A stretch of DNA of 64,000 nt from positions 372,001 through 436,000 of the forward strand of contig JADJMV010000001.1 in NCBI GenBank assembly GCA_016709445.1, read 5' to 3'. A program made the translations under genes and the position numbers. Of this stretch, positions 63,825-64,000 are shown in pieces. Every line of letters starts with the position of its first letter. Position 1 is the first letter of the stretch. A model generated the notes under the pieces. That model was not told the origin of the DNA. It did no database searches and saw only the letters and a list, made by a program, of their open reading frames with translations. The DNA is from Phycisphaerales bacterium. GTDB taxonomy: Bacteria > Planctomycetota > Phycisphaerae > Phycisphaerales > UBA1924.

Positions 63825-64000
63825 GATGGATGCAGGCGAACGCCGCCCCGCGAGGCGCCGGTGATCAACAAGTTGGCCGCGGGCTACCCGCGCGAGTTCA
63901 CCGACCTGGGCTACCCCGTCGGCGTCGCCGACGAGTCCATCCGCTGCCCGGACCTCTCCGACCCCGACGCCTTCGCGGCCCGTGTGGTGGGTGACCCGAT
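63825..64000 (+). pseudogene. S24/LexA-like peptidase fragment, module copy 2 (runs off window)
   Basis: The frame is open from just after a TGA (63822-63824) to the window end. The recognisable part starts at about 63852 (EAPVINKLAAGYPREFTDLGYPVGVADES) and continues CPDLSDPDAFAARVVGDP. This is the cleavage-region and active-site part of an S24 protein; copy 1 has the same DAFAARVVGD. No helix-turn-helix and no ATG precede it within the frame; a GTG at 63861 is the only start-like codon. The residue expected to be the nucleophile Ser (GDSM in copy 1) is Pro here (CCG for TCG), so the peptidase should be dead unless the base is an error. The rest lies outside the window. Confidence 0.62.

Overview
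The window looks like chromosomal DNA from a member of the Planctomycetota, most likely class Phycisphaerae (order Phycisphaerales). The indications are very high GC; about a dozen secreted proteins ending in a two-repeat dockerin-like domain with a terminal Gly-Cys; VPxP/TM/Arg (PEP-CTERM-like) tails; a sigma factor next to a Ser/Thr kinase with TPRs; SUMF1 proteins; a DUF1800 protein; and an H-X9-DG pseudopilin. Housekeeping genes seen are dnaE, pyrB, ubiX, recR, rpoN, clpC and holA. No rRNA, tRNA, CRISPR array, transposase or phage gene was found.

Layout. 1-2.3 kb: edge-truncated DUF1800 gene, small membrane protein and PEP-CTERM-type protein, all minus. 2.5-6.7 kb: dnaE. 6.7-9.8 kb: sigma factor-kinase operon (minus). 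10-14.4 kb: PhoX-like dockerin protein, ubiX, a lipoprotein and pyrB. 14.5-37.9 kb: co-directional (+) cluster for secreted proteins: phosphoesterase, pseudopilin, phosphate-binding-like protein, two reprolysin-like proteases, a deiminase, two tandem M36 proteases, a subtilisin, a cupredoxin and an unknown. All but the pseudopilin end in the dockerin. 38-46 kb: three methyltransferases, a frameshifted glycosyltransferase, a tyrosine phosphatase and recR-rpoN, with two arrays of hairpin repeats. 46-48.3 kb: an FG-GAP dockerin protein and a shortened nitrilase. 48.3-57.4 kb (minus): ABC permease, two EF-hand proteins, frameshifted clpC, a lipoprotein and holA. 57.5-64 kb: two tandem copies of a three-gene module (large secreted protein, SUMF1 protein, S24/LexA-like fragment).

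How it may work together. The 14.5-37.9 kb cluster reads as an exported degradative and binding set sharing one C-terminal Ca-binding domain. No cohesin, sortase or exosortase is visible, so where these proteins are held is unknown. In 11 of 12 copies the domain has one Cys just before the first Ca loop and one at or next to the C-terminus; the twelfth copy lacks both, which suggests a disulfide-closed domain.

Most unusual points: (1) repeat arrays between convergent genes whose hairpin loops hold in-frame stop codons and supply the last codons (SEPRG-stop) of two unrelated genes; (2) the tandem SUMF1/secreted/S24 module; (3) an exact sigma-54 consensus just before recR-rpoN; (4) three genes each broken by an apparent one-base deletion in a short G/C run, which probably reflects sequence quality.
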